A stretch of DNA of 64,000 bases, from NCBI RefSeq assembly GCF_017526105.1, contig NZ_CP071839.1:2104501-2168500 (forward strand). Direction: 5' to 3'. Both the position numbers and the translations under genes were made by a program. The notes under the pieces were generated by a model. The model saw only the letters and a program-made list of their open reading frames with translations. It searched no databases and was not told where the DNA came from. Below are positions 9,238-17,360 of this stretch, piece after piece. This stretch comes from Streptomyces cyanogenus (GTDB taxonomy: Bacteria; Actinomycetota; Actinomycetes; Streptomycetales; Streptomycetaceae). Position 1 is the stretch's first letter; every line of letters begins with the position of its first letter.

Positions 9238-9283
9238 GCGCCCCGAAGGGGTGCGGGGAGCTGTGCGGGCGACTCCCCCGCAC
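9238..9283. terminator. Two overlapping hairpins between convergent genes
   Basis: A short stem GCGCCCC/GGGGTGC (9238-9244, 9248-9254, one G-T pair) overlaps a longer one, GTGCGGGGAG (9251-9260) with CTCCCCCGCAC (9273-9283, one bulged C). They lie between the RNA ligase and soxR 3' ends and probably stop both. The mutually exclusive pairing is a curiosity only. Confidence 0.6.
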
Positions 9284-9325
9284 CCGCGCCCGGCGACGAG
9301 CCGTCGCCCGTCCGGGCCGCACCCC

Positions 9326-9784
9326 TCAGCGCCGCTCGGCCATGAGGCGCGACCCCGTCAGCCGCTCGCCGAACACGTCGTCCGGGTTGGACAGTACGCA
9401 CGTCTCCAGGGAGAGGCAGCCACAGCCGATGCAGTCGGTGAGGTGGTCGCGCAGACGGTTCAGCTGGTGGATCCGCTCCTCCAGTTCCGAGCGCCACCGC
9501 TCCGACAGCCGCGCCCAGTCCTCCCTGGTGGGCGTGCGCTCCTCGGGCAGTTCGGACAGGGCGTCGCGAATCGTGGCGAGCGGGATCCCCACCCGCTGGG
9601 CCGCGCGGACGAAGGCGACCCGGCGCAGGGTGTCACGGCTGTACCGGCGCTGGTTGCCGGGGGTGCGCCGGCTGGAGATCAGGCCTTTGGACTCGTAGAA
9701 GTGCAGGGCGGACACCGCGGCTCCGCTGCGTGCGGACAACTGGCCGACGGTCAGCTCGTGGATCTTCTCGGGAATCTGGGGCAC
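9326..9784 (-). CDS. soxR: SoxR, redox-sensing MerR-family activator
   Basis: A 152-residue MerR-type regulator. The winged helix is at residues 11-75 ([24 protein letters not shown]), then a dimerisation helix, then the [2Fe-2S] site [12 protein letters not shown] with Cys118, 121, 123 and 129 in the exact SoxR spacing. SoxR in Streptomyces responds to redox-active pigments such as actinorhodin and switches on small export and quinone-modifying genes. It is divergent from the maoC-like gene. The protein lacks a long tail. Identification is firm; no SoxR box was seen in the shared promoter. Confidence 0.95.
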   Translation of the reverse strand: MPQIPEKIHELTVGQLSARSGAAVSALHFYESKGLISSRRTPGNQRRYSRDTLRRVAFVRAAQRVGIPLATIRDALSELPEERTPTREDWARLSERWRSELEERIHQLNRLRDHLTDCIGCGCLSLETCVLSNPDDVFGERLTGSRLMAERR

Positions 9785-9859
9785 CCCTCAGAGCCTACAG
9801 AGACGACTCGCTCCGCCAGGGCCCGCCGTCCGTTGACATCGCCCCTCGACCCGACCATG

Positions 9860-9875
9860 CTAAGCAGTTGCTTAG
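9860..9875. promoter_or_regulatory. Palindromic operator before maoC-like gene
   Basis: CTAAGCA-GT-TGCTTAG, a perfect 7-bp inverted repeat, 25 bases before the maoC start. A related site (11 of 16 identical) lies before the tetR at 10359-10982, so that TetR probably binds both. Confidence 0.65.
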
Positions 9876-9900
9876 AGATACGAGCGAGAGGGCCGGGAAC

Positions 9901-10362
9901 ATGGCAGAACCGAGGATCTTCACCTCCCCCGACGAGCTGCGGGCAGCCGTGGGCGAGCAGCTGGGCCACACCGACTGGCTGGAGATCGACCAGAAGCGGA
10001 TCGACCTGTTCGCCGAGGCGACCGGGGACCACCAGTGGATCCACGTGGACCCGGAGAAGGCCGCCGCGGGACCGTTCAAGACCACCATCGCCCACGGTTA
10101 CCTCACCCTGTCACTGATCCCGCTCTTCGGGCCGCAGCTCATCCAGGTCGAGGGCGTGAAGATGGGCGTCAACTACGGGACGAACAAGGTCCGCTTCCCC
10201 TCGCCCGTCCCCGTCGGCTCCCGGGTGCGTGCCACCGCGAAGATCACCGGCGTCGAGGACGTCACCGGCGGCGTGCAGGTGACGGTCGCGTTCACCGTGG
10301 AGCGCGAGGGCGGCGACAAGCCGGTGTGCGTCGCGGAGTCCGTGGCCCGGTACTACCTCTAG
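9901..10362 (+). CDS. MaoC-family (R)-enoyl-CoA hydratase
   Basis: A 153-residue hot-dog-fold protein of the MaoC dehydratase family that hydrates enoyl-CoA esters in fatty-acid-like catabolism. The (R)-hydratase motif is complete: FAEATGDHQWIHVDPE near residue 40 (catalytic Asp) and TTIAHGYLTLSL near residue 62 (catalytic His). Single-domain length is normal. A palindromic operator sits just upstream of the ATG. The stop codon overlaps that of the convergent tetR by 4 bases. Repression by that TetR and induction by an acyl-CoA is inferred. Confidence 0.88.
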   Translation: MAEPRIFTSPDELRAAVGEQLGHTDWLEIDQKRIDLFAEATGDHQWIHVDPEKAAAGPFKTTIAHGYLTLSLIPLFGPQLIQVEGVKMGVNYGTNKVRFPSPVPVGSRVRATAKITGVEDVTGGVQVTVAFTVEREGGDKPVCVAESVARYYL

Positions 10363-10982
10363 TCCGCCCCGACCATGCGCAGCACGAGGTCGGCGTAGAG
10401 CGCGCCGACCTCCTCGGGGGTGCGCGAGCCGTTCACGTTGAACCAGCGGGCCACGTCGATGCAGAGCGACAGCACGGCGAGCGTGGTCCCCTTGACGTCG
10501 AGCACGTCGAACTCGCCCGAGGCCACGCCGTCCTCGATGATCCCGCGCACCTCGGCGTCCACCTGCTGGCGCAGCGCGAGGATCTCGGCGCGGGCCTCGG
10601 GGCCGAGGGCGTCGAGTTCGTACTGCACGACCCGCGCGGTGGTGCGCCGCCCCGCGTGCCAGCGGACGAAGGAGCCGACGGCGTCGGCCAGCCGCTCCCT
10701 GGCGCTGCCCTCGCGGCGGGCCGCCGTGCGCAGGATCTCCAGGGCCTTGTCGTGGCCGATCCGGCTGATCCGGTGGAGCAGCTCTTCCTTGGTCTTGTAG
10801 TGGATGTAGAGCGCGGCCGGGCTCATGCCGGCGCGGCCCGCGATGTCCCGGGTCGTCGTCGCGTGGTAGCCACGCTCGGCGAAGGCCTCCACGGCGGCGA
10901 TGAGCAGCCGCCGGGCCGCGTCAGGGGTGACCTCTTCCCACGGCTCCACTTCGCCGCCGGTCGTCTCCTCCGCCGTACTCAT
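10359..10982 (-). CDS. TetR-family repressor, probable regulator of the maoC-like gene
   Basis: A 207-residue TetR regulator. The helix-turn-helix lies at about residues 30-75 (GYHATTTRDIAGRAGMSPAALYIHYKTKEEL), and the C-terminal ligand domain is all-helical. A palindrome-like site 48 bases upstream of its start (11030-11045) resembles the site before the maoC gene, so autoregulation plus control of maoC is likely. TetR proteins of similar neighbourhood often sense acyl-CoAs; the ligand here is not known. Confidence 0.85.
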   Translation of the reverse strand: MSTAEETTGGEVEPWEEVTPDAARRLLIAAVEAFAERGYHATTTRDIAGRAGMSPAALYIHYKTKEELLHRISRIGHDKALEILRTAARREGSARERLADAVGSFVRWHAGRRTTARVVQYELDALGPEARAEILALRQQVDAEVRGIIEDGVASGEFDVLDVKGTTLAVLSLCIDVARWFNVNGSRTPEEVGALYADLVLRMVGAD

Positions 10983-11029
10983 CGCTCGCTCGCCCCTCTC
11001 GTGACAGGAGCACCACCATACCGCCGACG

Positions 11030-11045
11030 GTGAGCGATCGCTTAG
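11030..11045. promoter_or_regulatory. Operator-like palindrome before tetR
   Basis: GTGAGCGATCGCTTAG has the perfect core AGCGATCGCT and shares the GCTTAG arm with the site at 9860-9875. It lies upstream of the tetR start at 10982 (minus strand) and is the likely autoregulatory site. Confidence 0.55.
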
Positions 11046-11054
11046 CGTAGCCGC

Positions 11055-11342
11055 TCAGAGCTTCTCGAAGGGGTCGTGGTCGGCGAGCAGCTTCTCCAGG
11101 CGGGCCTGGTCGACGCGACTGACGAGCTGCCCGGCCTCCTGCCGGTCCCGGATGACCTTCGCGAGAGTGAAGGCGGACGTGACGAGGTAGAGGACGGCGA
11201 TCGCCAGGAAGCCGCGCACCCAGGCGTCGGCGTCGAGCCGGAAGATGCCGATGGCGGTGGCCGCCATGGCGATCGCGAAGGAGGCGACGGCCTGGCCGTA
11301 GAACGCGGCCGTGCTCTGCTGCTTGACCGGTGTGTCACTCAT
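11055..11342 (-). CDS. YiaA/YiaB-family inner membrane protein
   Basis: A 95-residue protein with the YiaAB two-helix domain. Two membrane spans are visible: AVASFAIAMAATAIGIF near residue 15 and GFLAIAVLYLVTSAFTLAKVI near residue 42. A charged C-terminal helix follows (RDRQEAGQLV, RLEKLLADHDPFEKL). The start at 11342 was chosen because homologous proteins begin close to the first helix and a GGGG tract precedes it. It follows the acyl-CoA dehydrogenase gene by 79 bases on the same strand. Function in the family is unknown. Confidence 0.75.
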   Translation of the reverse strand: MSDTPVKQQSTAAFYGQAVASFAIAMAATAIGIFRLDADAWVRGFLAIAVLYLVTSAFTLAKVIRDRQEAGQLVSRVDQARLEKLLADHDPFEKL

Positions 11343-11421
11343 GGCCCCAGCATCGGCGGACGCGGCCCGGGCTCCATCCGCCGGGATACTCAAAGAGGTA
11401 CTCGCACGCGGCGCAACGTAC

Positions 11422-12591
11422 TCAGAAGGCCGAAACCCCGGTCAGGGAGCGCCCGATGAGCAGCTTCTGGATCTGGCTGGTGCCCTCGTAGAGGGTCATC
11501 ACGCGGGCGTCGCGCAGGAGTTTCCCGGCGGGGTACTCGTCGATGTAACCGTAGCCACCGAAGACCTGGAGGGCGTTGTTGGCGGCGCGCACGGCGGCCT
11601 CGGAGGCGAACAGCTTGGCCTTGGAGGACTCGACGGCGAACGGCTGCCCGCGGTCGATGAGGTCGGCGACCCGCCAGGTCAGCAGCCGGGCCGCGTCCAC
11701 GTCGACGGCGATGTCGCTGATCAGCTCCTGCACCAGCTGGTGCCGGGCGATGGGCTTGCCGAACTGCTCCCGCTCGCCGGCGTACCGGACGGCCGCGTCC
11801 AGCGCGGCCTGGGCTATGCCGACACAGCCCGCGGCCACCGACATCCGCCCCTTGGCCAGCGCGGACATGGCGACGGAGAAGCCCTTGCCCTCCTCGCCGA
11901 GCATCGCCGAGGCGGGCACGCGCACGTCCTCCAGGACGAGTTCGGCGGTGGCCTGGCCGCGCAGGCCGAGCTTGCCGTGGATGGTGCGGCGGGTCAGGCC
12001 GGGGGTGTCGGTGGGGATCAGGAAGGCCGACACGCCCTTGTGGCCGGGGGTGTCGGTGGAGCGGGCGAAGAGCAGGACGACGTCGGCCCAGGTGCCGTTG
12101 GTGATGAACATCTTGGTGCCGTTCACGACGTAGTCGTCGCCGTCGCGCACCGCCCGGGTGGTGAGGTTGCCCGCGTCGGAGCCGGTGCCGGGCTCGGTGA
12201 GGCCGAAGCAGCCGACGTACTCGCCCGAGGTGAGCCCCGGCAGCCAGCGCCGCTTCTGCTCCTCGCTCCCCCAGGCGGCGATCGTCTTGGCGACGAGCCC
12301 GAGGGAGACGGAGACGATCCCACGGACCGAGGAGTCGCCGCGGCCCAGCTCCTCGGTGACCAGGCAGTAGGAGAGGTGGTCGCCGCCGGAGCCGCCGTAC
12401 TCCTCGTCGACGGTCAGGCCGAGGAAACCGACCTCACCGAGCTTCTTCACGATGGCCCGGTCGACCTCCTCGGCACGGTCCCAGGCGACGGTGTGCGGGG
12501 CGATCTCGCGCTCCACGAAGTCCCGGGCGAGCCGCCGTACGGCCGTCTGCTCCTCGCCGAGCCCCAGGTTCACCACGAGATCACCCCACAC
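11422..12591 (-). CDS. Acyl-CoA dehydrogenase
   Basis: A 389-residue FAD enzyme that introduces the alpha,beta double bond in acyl-CoA. The family layout is complete: N-terminal helical domain, the FAD/substrate strand GCFGLTEPGTGSDAGNL near residue 130, and the C-terminal helical domain with REQFGKPIARHQLVQ and VFGGYGYIDEYP. The catalytic base is the Glu in MTLYEGTSQIQ near residue 373. Starts are ambiguous (GTG 12591, 12576 or 12573); the downstream ones are nearer a GGGGTGAT ribosome-like site. It is divergent from a TetR gene, with a 19-bp palindrome between them. Confidence 0.93.
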   Translation of the reverse strand: MWGDLVVNLGLGEEQTAVRRLARDFVEREIAPHTVAWDRAEEVDRAIVKKLGEVGFLGLTVDEEYGGSGGDHLSYCLVTEELGRGDSSVRGIVSVSLGLVAKTIAAWGSEEQKRRWLPGLTSGEYVGCFGLTEPGTGSDAGNLTTRAVRDGDDYVVNGTKMFITNGTWADVVLLFARSTDTPGHKGVSAFLIPTDTPGLTRRTIHGKLGLRGQATAELVLEDVRVPASAMLGEEGKGFSVAMSALAKGRMSVAAGCVGIAQAALDAAVRYAGEREQFGKPIARHQLVQELISDIAVDVDAARLLTWRVADLIDRGQPFAVESSKAKLFASEAAVRAANNALQVFGGYGYIDEYPAGKLLRDARVMTLYEGTSQIQKLLIGRSLTGVSAF

Positions 12592-12609
12592 CTTGAAAGC
12601 CGTACATTT

Positions 12610-12628
12610 AAATTAGCACTGCTAGTTT
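12610..12628. promoter_or_regulatory. TetR operator between acyl-CoA dehydrogenase and tetR
   Basis: AAATTAGCACTGCTAGTTT is an imperfect 19-bp palindrome in the divergent promoter. Fifteen of 19 positions match the site at 17244-17262 before the aldehyde dehydrogenase, which points to one regulator for both. It is the most A+T-rich stretch nearby. Confidence 0.75.
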
Positions 12629-12654
12629 CCAGTCGCAGCCCTACTATGTGCGCC

Positions 12655-13296
12655 ATGGCCCGACCGCGCAAGCCCCTCCTCAGCCCCGACCGGATCGTCG
12701 AGACGGCCCGGGACCTCGTGGACCGGGAGGGCCTGGCGGCGGTCTCCACCCGCCGGCTCGCCGCGGAGCTGGGGGTGAGCGGGCCCTCGCTGTACAACCA
12801 CTTCGGCACCAAGGACGAGATCCTGGAGGCGGTCGCGGACTCGGTGAGCGCGCTGGTCGACCTGTCGATGTTCGAGGACGGCCGGGACTGGCGGACCGCG
12901 CTGCACGACTGGGCCGTCTCCTACCGGGCCGCCCTGCGCGACCACCCGAACATCGTCCCGGTACTCGCCCACGGCCCCGGCCGCCGTCCCGCCGCGCTGC
13001 GACTGGCCGACGCGGTCTACGGCGCGATGGTCGACGCGGGCTGGCCGCCGGCCCAGGCGACCTCCATCGGCGCGCTGATGCGGTACTTCATCATGGGCTC
13101 GGCACTCGGTTCGTTCGCCCGCGGCTTCGTGGACGACGCGAGCGCGTACGACCCCGCCGACTACCCCCACCTCGGCCAGGCCCATCTGCTCGCCGAGCAG
13201 CAGGAGAAGATCGACGAGCGGGCCTTCGAGACGGGGCTGACGGCGCTGCTGGACGGGCTGGCGCAGCAGTACGAGCAGGTGCGGCAGGGCGCGTGA
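12655..13296 (+). CDS. TetR-family regulator of acyl-CoA/aldehyde dehydrogenase genes
   Basis: A 213-residue TetR protein starting MARPRKPLLSPDRIVETA. The DNA-binding domain is at residues 10-60 (LAAVSTRRLAAELGVSGPSLYNHFGTKDEIL), followed by a TetR_C-type helical domain with a hydrophobic ligand pocket. It is divergent from the acyl-CoA dehydrogenase gene, with operator 12610-12628 between, and a matching operator precedes the aldehyde/alcohol dehydrogenase pair. The ATG at 12655 is preferred; ATG 12646 is in frame. Probably a repressor relieved by a catabolic intermediate. Confidence 0.88.
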   Translation: MARPRKPLLSPDRIVETARDLVDREGLAAVSTRRLAAELGVSGPSLYNHFGTKDEILEAVADSVSALVDLSMFEDGRDWRTALHDWAVSYRAALRDHPNIVPVLAHGPGRRPAALRLADAVYGAMVDAGWPPAQATSIGALMRYFIMGSALGSFARGFVDDASAYDPADYPHLGQAHLLAEQQEKIDERAFETGLTALLDGLAQQYEQVRQGA

Positions 13297-13342
13297 GGAG
13301 GCTTCGGCCGGCGCCGAAGTGTCACTGCCGCATGCTGGGTGC

Positions 13343-14056
13343 ATGCGCACGAAGGAGCCCCTGGCCGCCGGCCTCGCCGCACTCGCCTCGCTGGTCGCCG
13401 ACGAGACCCGCGCCGCGTGCCTGCTCGCACTGCTGGACGGGCGGGCCCGGAGCGCCGGTGAGCTGGCCCGGCACGCCGGGGTCGCCCCGTCCACGCTGAG
13501 CGAGCACCTGGGCAGGCTGGTGGCGGGCGGCCTGCTCGCCGAGGAACGGCAGGGGCGGCACCGGTACGTCCGGCTGGCCGGCGCGCGGGTGGCGCAGCTC
13601 GTGGAGGACCTGGCCGCGCAGGTGCCCGAGACGGCCGCGCGGCAGGCTCCGCGCACCCTGCGGCAGTCGAGCGCCGGCGCCGCCATGGCCCGGGGCCGCA
13701 CCTGCTACGACCATCTGGCCGGGCGGCTCGGCACCACGGTCACCGACGCGCTGACCGAGCGGGGCCTGCTGCGCCAGGACTCCGGGTTCGCGCTGACGGA
13801 CGCCGGGCTGGAGTGGTTCGGTGCGGCGGGCATCCCCCTCGATCGCGCGGGGCGCCGCCCGCTCGCCCGCGGGTGCCTCGACTGGACCGAACGGCGGCCC
13901 CACCTCGCCGGGGCGGCCGGTGCCGCACTGTGCAGGCACGTCCTGGACGCCGGGTGGTGTGTCCGGATCGGGTCCGAGCGGGCCGTGAAGGTGACCCCGT
14001 CGGGAGAGCGGGCCCTGTGCGACCTGCTGGGCATCGAGGCGACGGCGTTGCGCTGA
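13343..14056 (+). CDS. ArsR-type winged-helix regulator
   Basis: A 237-residue protein with an ArsR-like winged helix at residues 10-85 (ARSAGELARHAGVAPSTLSEHLGRL). A C-terminal domain of about 140 residues (GRTCYDHLAGRLG, WTERRPHLAGAAGAALC) is longer than in classical metal sensors and has no obvious metal site there, though Cys and His residues are scattered. This two-domain layout occurs in many actinobacterial regulators of unknown ligand. It lies 46 bases after the TetR gene on the same strand and may be cotranscribed. Confidence 0.8.
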   Translation: MRTKEPLAAGLAALASLVADETRAACLLALLDGRARSAGELARHAGVAPSTLSEHLGRLVAGGLLAEERQGRHRYVRLAGARVAQLVEDLAAQVPETAARQAPRTLRQSSAGAAMARGRTCYDHLAGRLGTTVTDALTERGLLRQDSGFALTDAGLEWFGAAGIPLDRAGRRPLARGCLDWTERRPHLAGAAGAALCRHVLDAGWCVRIGSERAVKVTPSGERALCDLLGIEATALR

Positions 14057-14143
14057 CCCCGGGTGGGCGGCGTGCGCGGGGCCCCGCGTGCGGGCCGGCC
14101 CCGAGTGCGGGAGGGCGGGCTCGACGGTGTCCGCGGGCACGCG

Positions 14144-14175
14144 CCCGGGACGCGGCCGGGGAGCCGCGGCCCGGG
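14144..14175. terminator. Hairpin between convergent ArsR-like gene and MFS remnant
   Basis: CCCGGG-A-CGCGGC (14144-14156) pairs with GCCGCG-G-CCCGGG (14163-14175) around a 6-base loop, with one mismatch. Confidence 0.6.
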
Positions 14176-14187
14176 GGCGTGCCGGGT

Positions 14188-14636
14188 TCAGCGGGAACCC
14201 GCCCTGCGCGCAAGGACCCTGATCGAGAGCAGGGCGATCACGGCGAGGGCGACGAGGTGGCCGGAGACCGCCATCGAGGTGCCCGTCGTCTCCAGCAGCA
14301 CCATGACGAAGGGCGCGAGGCCCCCGCCGAGCACGGCCGCGATCTGATAGCCGAGGGAGGCGCCGGTGTAGCGCATCTCGGGCGTGAACAGCTCGGCGAA
14401 CGGGGCGGCCTGGGGCCGTACATGATGCTGAGGAAACAGCCGGCGCCGAAGGTGCCGACCGCCAGCCACAGCAGCGAGCCGGTGTCGATCAGCAGGAACA
14501 GCGGGACGGCCCACGGCGCGATGCCGGCCGCGCCGAACGCGTAGATCCGGATGCGGCCGATGCGGTCGGACAGCGCCGCGGCGGCCGGGATCAGCACGAG
14601 CTGGGTGAGCTGACGCGGAATTGAGACGGTGAGCAC
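14188..14636 (-). pseudogene. Truncated, frameshifted MFS (MHS-type) transporter remnant
   Basis: Only the C-terminal third of a metabolite:H+ symporter is present. An upstream piece reads ALSDRIGRIRIYAFGAAG and FGAGCFLSIMYGP, the SDRIGR loop being a family signature. The reading then moves to another frame: PFAELFTPEMRYTGASLGYQ, then SVSGHLVALAVIALLSIRVLARR-like helices to the stop. The shift is at about 14409-14416, next to a run of five G/C where one base seems missing. The N-terminal 6-8 helices are absent altogether, so this is decay rather than a simple read error. It lies just beyond the dehydrogenase operon terminator. Confidence 0.8.
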
Positions 14637-14658
14637 CGCGTCGCGCCGCACGCCTGCG

Positions 14659-14685
14659 GCCCCGGCCTCGCGCGGAGGCCGGGGC
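14659..14685 (-). terminator. Terminator of the dehydrogenase operon
   Basis: An 11-bp perfect stem (GCCCCGGCCTC at 14659-14669, complement at 14675-14685) with a 5-base loop, 35 bases past the alcohol dehydrogenase stop. Confidence 0.75.
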
Positions 14686-14719
14686 GGCGCCGTGCCGGTC
14701 GGCCTCTCCGGTCGCAGCG

Positions 14720-15802
14720 CTAGAAGAGGACCAGGGCCCGGCCGCCCTTCCCCGCGAGCATGTTCTCGAAGGCCGCCGGGATGCCCTCCAGTCCGATCCG
14801 CTCGGTGACCAGGGCCGACAGGTCCAGCCGGCCCTCCCGTACGTGCTCGGCGAGTACCGGCAGGTCGCGGGCCGGATCGGTGTTGCCGTACACGCAGCCG
14901 GAGAGGGTGCGGCCCCAGTGGAAGATCTCCAGGGCGTTGAACGTGACCTGCTCCTCCTTGCCGCCGATGCCGACGACCGTCGTACGGCCGCCCCGGCGGG
15001 TGGAGTCCCAGGCGGCGCGGATGCTGACCGCGCGGCCCACACACTCCACGGCGACGTCGACGCCCTGCTTGCCGGTGAGGGCGCGGATCTCCCGGGGGGT
15101 GGTGTCGGAGGCGAGGACGTAGTCCGTGGCGCCGGCCGCGCGGGCCAGTTCCTCCTTCTCCGGCGAGACGTCGACCGCGATGACGCGGGACGCGCCCTCG
15201 ATGCGGGCCGACTGGAGGGTGGCGAGGCCGACCCCGCCGACGCCGAACACGGCGACGGTCTCGCCCTCGCGGACCTTCGCCGCGTGGTGGACGGCCCCGT
15301 AGCCGGTGAGGACGGCGCAGCCCAGCAGCGCGGCGTCCGCCAGCGGCACGCCCTCCGGCAGCGGCAGCACGCAGGACGCGGCGACCACCGTCTCCTCGGC
15401 GAACGCGGCCACGTTCAGCCCGGGGTGCAGTGCGGTGCCGTCGGTGGTGCGGGCGTAGACGTCCGCGGCGCCGTTCAGCGCGTTGGCGCACAGCCAGACC
15501 TCGCCGAGCGTGCAGGCATGGCAGCCGCCGCAGGAGGGGGCCCAGTTGAGGACCACCGGGGCGCCGGGTGAGACGTGGGTGACGCCCTCCCCGACGGCGA
15601 CGACCGTGCCGGCGCCCTCGTGGCCGAGGACGGCCGGGACCGGAACCCGCATGGTGCCGTTGGACAGGGACAGGTCCGAGTGGCAGACGCCGGCGGCGGC
15701 GAGGCGGACCCGGACCTGGCCGGGGCCCGGGTCGGGCAGTTCGATGCCGGTGATCTCCAGCGGGGCGCCGATGGCGGGCAGGACGGCGGCTCGTACGGCC
15801 AT
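14720..15802 (-). CDS. Zinc-dependent alcohol dehydrogenase (MDR, class III-like)
   Basis: A 360-residue medium-chain dehydrogenase that oxidises an alcohol with NAD(P)+. Catalytic zinc ligands are seen in GVCHSD near residue 36 and LGHEGAGTVVAVG near residue 61, and the structural zinc Cys cluster in SCGGCHACTLGEVWLC near residues 88-105. The Rossmann motif GVGGVG is near residue 190. It lies 14 bases after the aldehyde dehydrogenase stop, so alcohol and aldehyde oxidation are coupled. The start has AAGGAAG upstream. The substrate could be an aryl or alkyl alcohol; the gene does not tell. Confidence 0.92.
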   Translation of the reverse strand: MAVRAAVLPAIGAPLEITGIELPDPGPGQVRVRLAAAGVCHSDLSLSNGTMRVPVPAVLGHEGAGTVVAVGEGVTHVSPGAPVVLNWAPSCGGCHACTLGEVWLCANALNGAADVYARTTDGTALHPGLNVAAFAEETVVAASCVLPLPEGVPLADAALLGCAVLTGYGAVHHAAKVREGETVAVFGVGGVGLATLQSARIEGASRVIAVDVSPEKEELARAAGATDYVLASDTTPREIRALTGKQGVDVAVECVGRAVSIRAAWDSTRRGGRTTVVGIGGKEEQVTFNALEIFHWGRTLSGCVYGNTDPARDLPVLAEHVREGRLDLSALVTERIGLEGIPAAFENMLAGKGGRALVLF

Positions 15803-15816
15803 GGTGTCGGACTTCC

Positions 15817-17205
15817 TTAGAACTGGAGGGACTTGGTCTGCAGGTACTCGGCGAGCCCGTGCGTGCCGAGTTCGCGGCCGACGCCGGACTGCTTGTAGCC
15901 GCCGAAGGGCGCGAGGGGGTTGAACCGGCCGCCGTTGATGTCGACCTGGCCGGTCTCCATGCGGCGGGCGAAGGCCACGGCCTCGGCCTCGTCCGCGGCC
16001 CAGACCGCGCCCGCGAGCCCGTACACCGTGCCGTTGGCGATGCGCAGGGCGTCCTCCTCGTCGTCGTACCTCAGGATCGACAGGACCGGGCCGAAGATCT
16101 CCTCCTGGGCGATGGTCATCTCCGGTGTGACGTCCGCGAAGACCGTGGGGCTGACGAAGTAGCCCTTCTCGCGCGGGGCCTCGGGGCCGCCCGCGACCAG
16201 CCGGGCGCCCTCGGCGATGCCCTTCTCGATGTAACCGCGCACCCTCGCCTGCTGCCCGGCGCTGACGACCGGACCGATGCGGTCCCCGTACCTGGCCGCG
16301 GCGGTGGCGGCCAGTTCGACGGCCTCGGCGTACCGGTCGCGGTGGACCAGCATCCGGGTCCAGGCGCTGCACGTCTGACCGGAGTTGGACATCACGTTGG
16401 CGACCCCGACGTTCACCGCCTTGGCGAGGTCGGCGCCCGGCAGGATGACGTTGGCGGACTTGCCGCCCAGTTCGAGGGCGACCTTCTTCACGGCCGCGCC
16501 GGCCACCGCGCCGATCTGCCGGCCGACCGCCGTGGAGCCGGTGAAGGAGACCAGGTCGACACCGGGGTGTTCGGCCAGGGCCTGTCCGGCGACCGGGCCG
16601 AGGCCGGTGACCAGGTTGAACACACCCGCGGGCACGCCCGCCTCGTGCACCGCCTCGGCGAAGAGCTGCGCGGTGAGCGGGGTGTCCTCGGCGGGCTTGA
16701 GGACGATCGTGCAGCCGGCGGCGAGGGCCGGGGCGACCTTGGCGACGATCTGGTGGAGGGGGTAGTTCCAGGGGGTGATCGCGCCGACCACGCCGATCGG
16801 CTCGTGCAGGACCGTGGAGTTGCCGACCTTCTCCTCGAAGGCGTGGGTCGCGGCCAGCTCGGCGTAGGAGCCCGCGACGGCGATCGGCACGGCGGCGTGC
16901 ACGTTCTGCGAGAACGGAAGGGGCGAGCCCAGTTCCGCGGTGACCGTCTCGGCGATCTCGTCCTTGCGGGCCGCGAGGGCGTCCCGCAGAGCGGCCAGGC
17001 GCGCGGCGCGCTCGGCGGGCGGTGTGGCGGCCCAGGCGGGCAGGGCGGCGCGCGCGGCCCGTACGGCGGTGTCGACGTCCAGCGCGCCGCCCGCCGGGAC
17101 CCTGCCGACGACCTGCTCGTCGGCCGGGTTCACGACGTCGATCACGTCCCTGCTCTCGGCGGGGCGCCAGGCGCCGTCGATGTACAGGCCGTCATGTGCC
17201 TTCAT
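15817..17205 (-). CDS. NAD(P)-dependent aldehyde dehydrogenase
   Basis: A 462-residue aldehyde dehydrogenase that converts an aldehyde to the acid. Key parts are the [20 protein letters not shown] segment near residue 145, [12 protein letters not shown] near residue 222, the catalytic Glu in [10 protein letters not shown] and the nucleophile Cys in [12 protein letters not shown] near residue 278. The family's length is normal. GGGAGGA lies 6 bases before the ATG. It is the first gene of a two-gene operon with the alcohol dehydrogenase, behind a 19-bp palindrome like that of the acyl-CoA dehydrogenase. Together they suggest an alcohol-to-acid-to-acyl-CoA route. Confidence 0.94.
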   Translation of the reverse strand: MKAHDGLYIDGAWRPAESRDVIDVVNPADEQVVGRVPAGGALDVDTAVRAARAALPAWAATPPAERAARLAALRDALAARKDEIAETVTAELGSPLPFSQNVHAAVPIAVAGSYAELAATHAFEEKVGNSTVLHEPIGVVGAITPWNYPLHQIVAKVAPALAAGCTIVLKPAEDTPLTAQLFAEAVHEAGVPAGVFNLVTGLGPVAGQALAEHPGVDLVSFTGSTAVGRQIGAVAGAAVKKVALELGGKSANVILPGADLAKAVNVGVANVMSNSGQTCSAWTRMLVHRDRYAEAVELAATAAARYGDRIGPVVSAGQQARVRGYIEKGIAEGARLVAGGPEAPREKGYFVSPTVFADVTPEMTIAQEEIFGPVLSILRYDDEEDALRIANGTVYGLAGAVWAADEAEAVAFARRMETGQVDINGGRFNPLAPFGGYKQSGVGRELGTHGLAEYLQTKSLQF

Positions 17206-17243
17206 GGTGTGTCCTCCCGGCGGGTCCGCGTCGTCCGGCACAC

Positions 17244-17262
17244 AAACTAGCGATGATAGTTT
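17244..17262. promoter_or_regulatory. TetR operator before aldehyde dehydrogenase
   Basis: AAACTAGCGATGATAGTTT, a palindrome with AAACTA/TAGTTT arms, lies 38-57 bases upstream of the start codon. It matches 12610-12628 at 15 of 19 positions. Confidence 0.75.
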
Positions 17263-17314
17263 TTTGGCGCCAGACGTTCCTGGGCCGCGGACGTTCCGGG
17301 ACATCATCGCGAAC

Positions 17315-17355
17315 GGGCCGGCCGGCGCGGACACGCAGTCCCCGCCGGCCGGCCC
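17315..17355 (-). terminator. Terminator of the sortase operon
   Basis: A perfect 13-bp stem (GGGCCGGCCGGCG at 17315-17327, complement at 17343-17355) with a 15-base loop, 5 bases beyond the sortase stop. Confidence 0.8.
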
Positions 17356-17360
17356 GCCGG

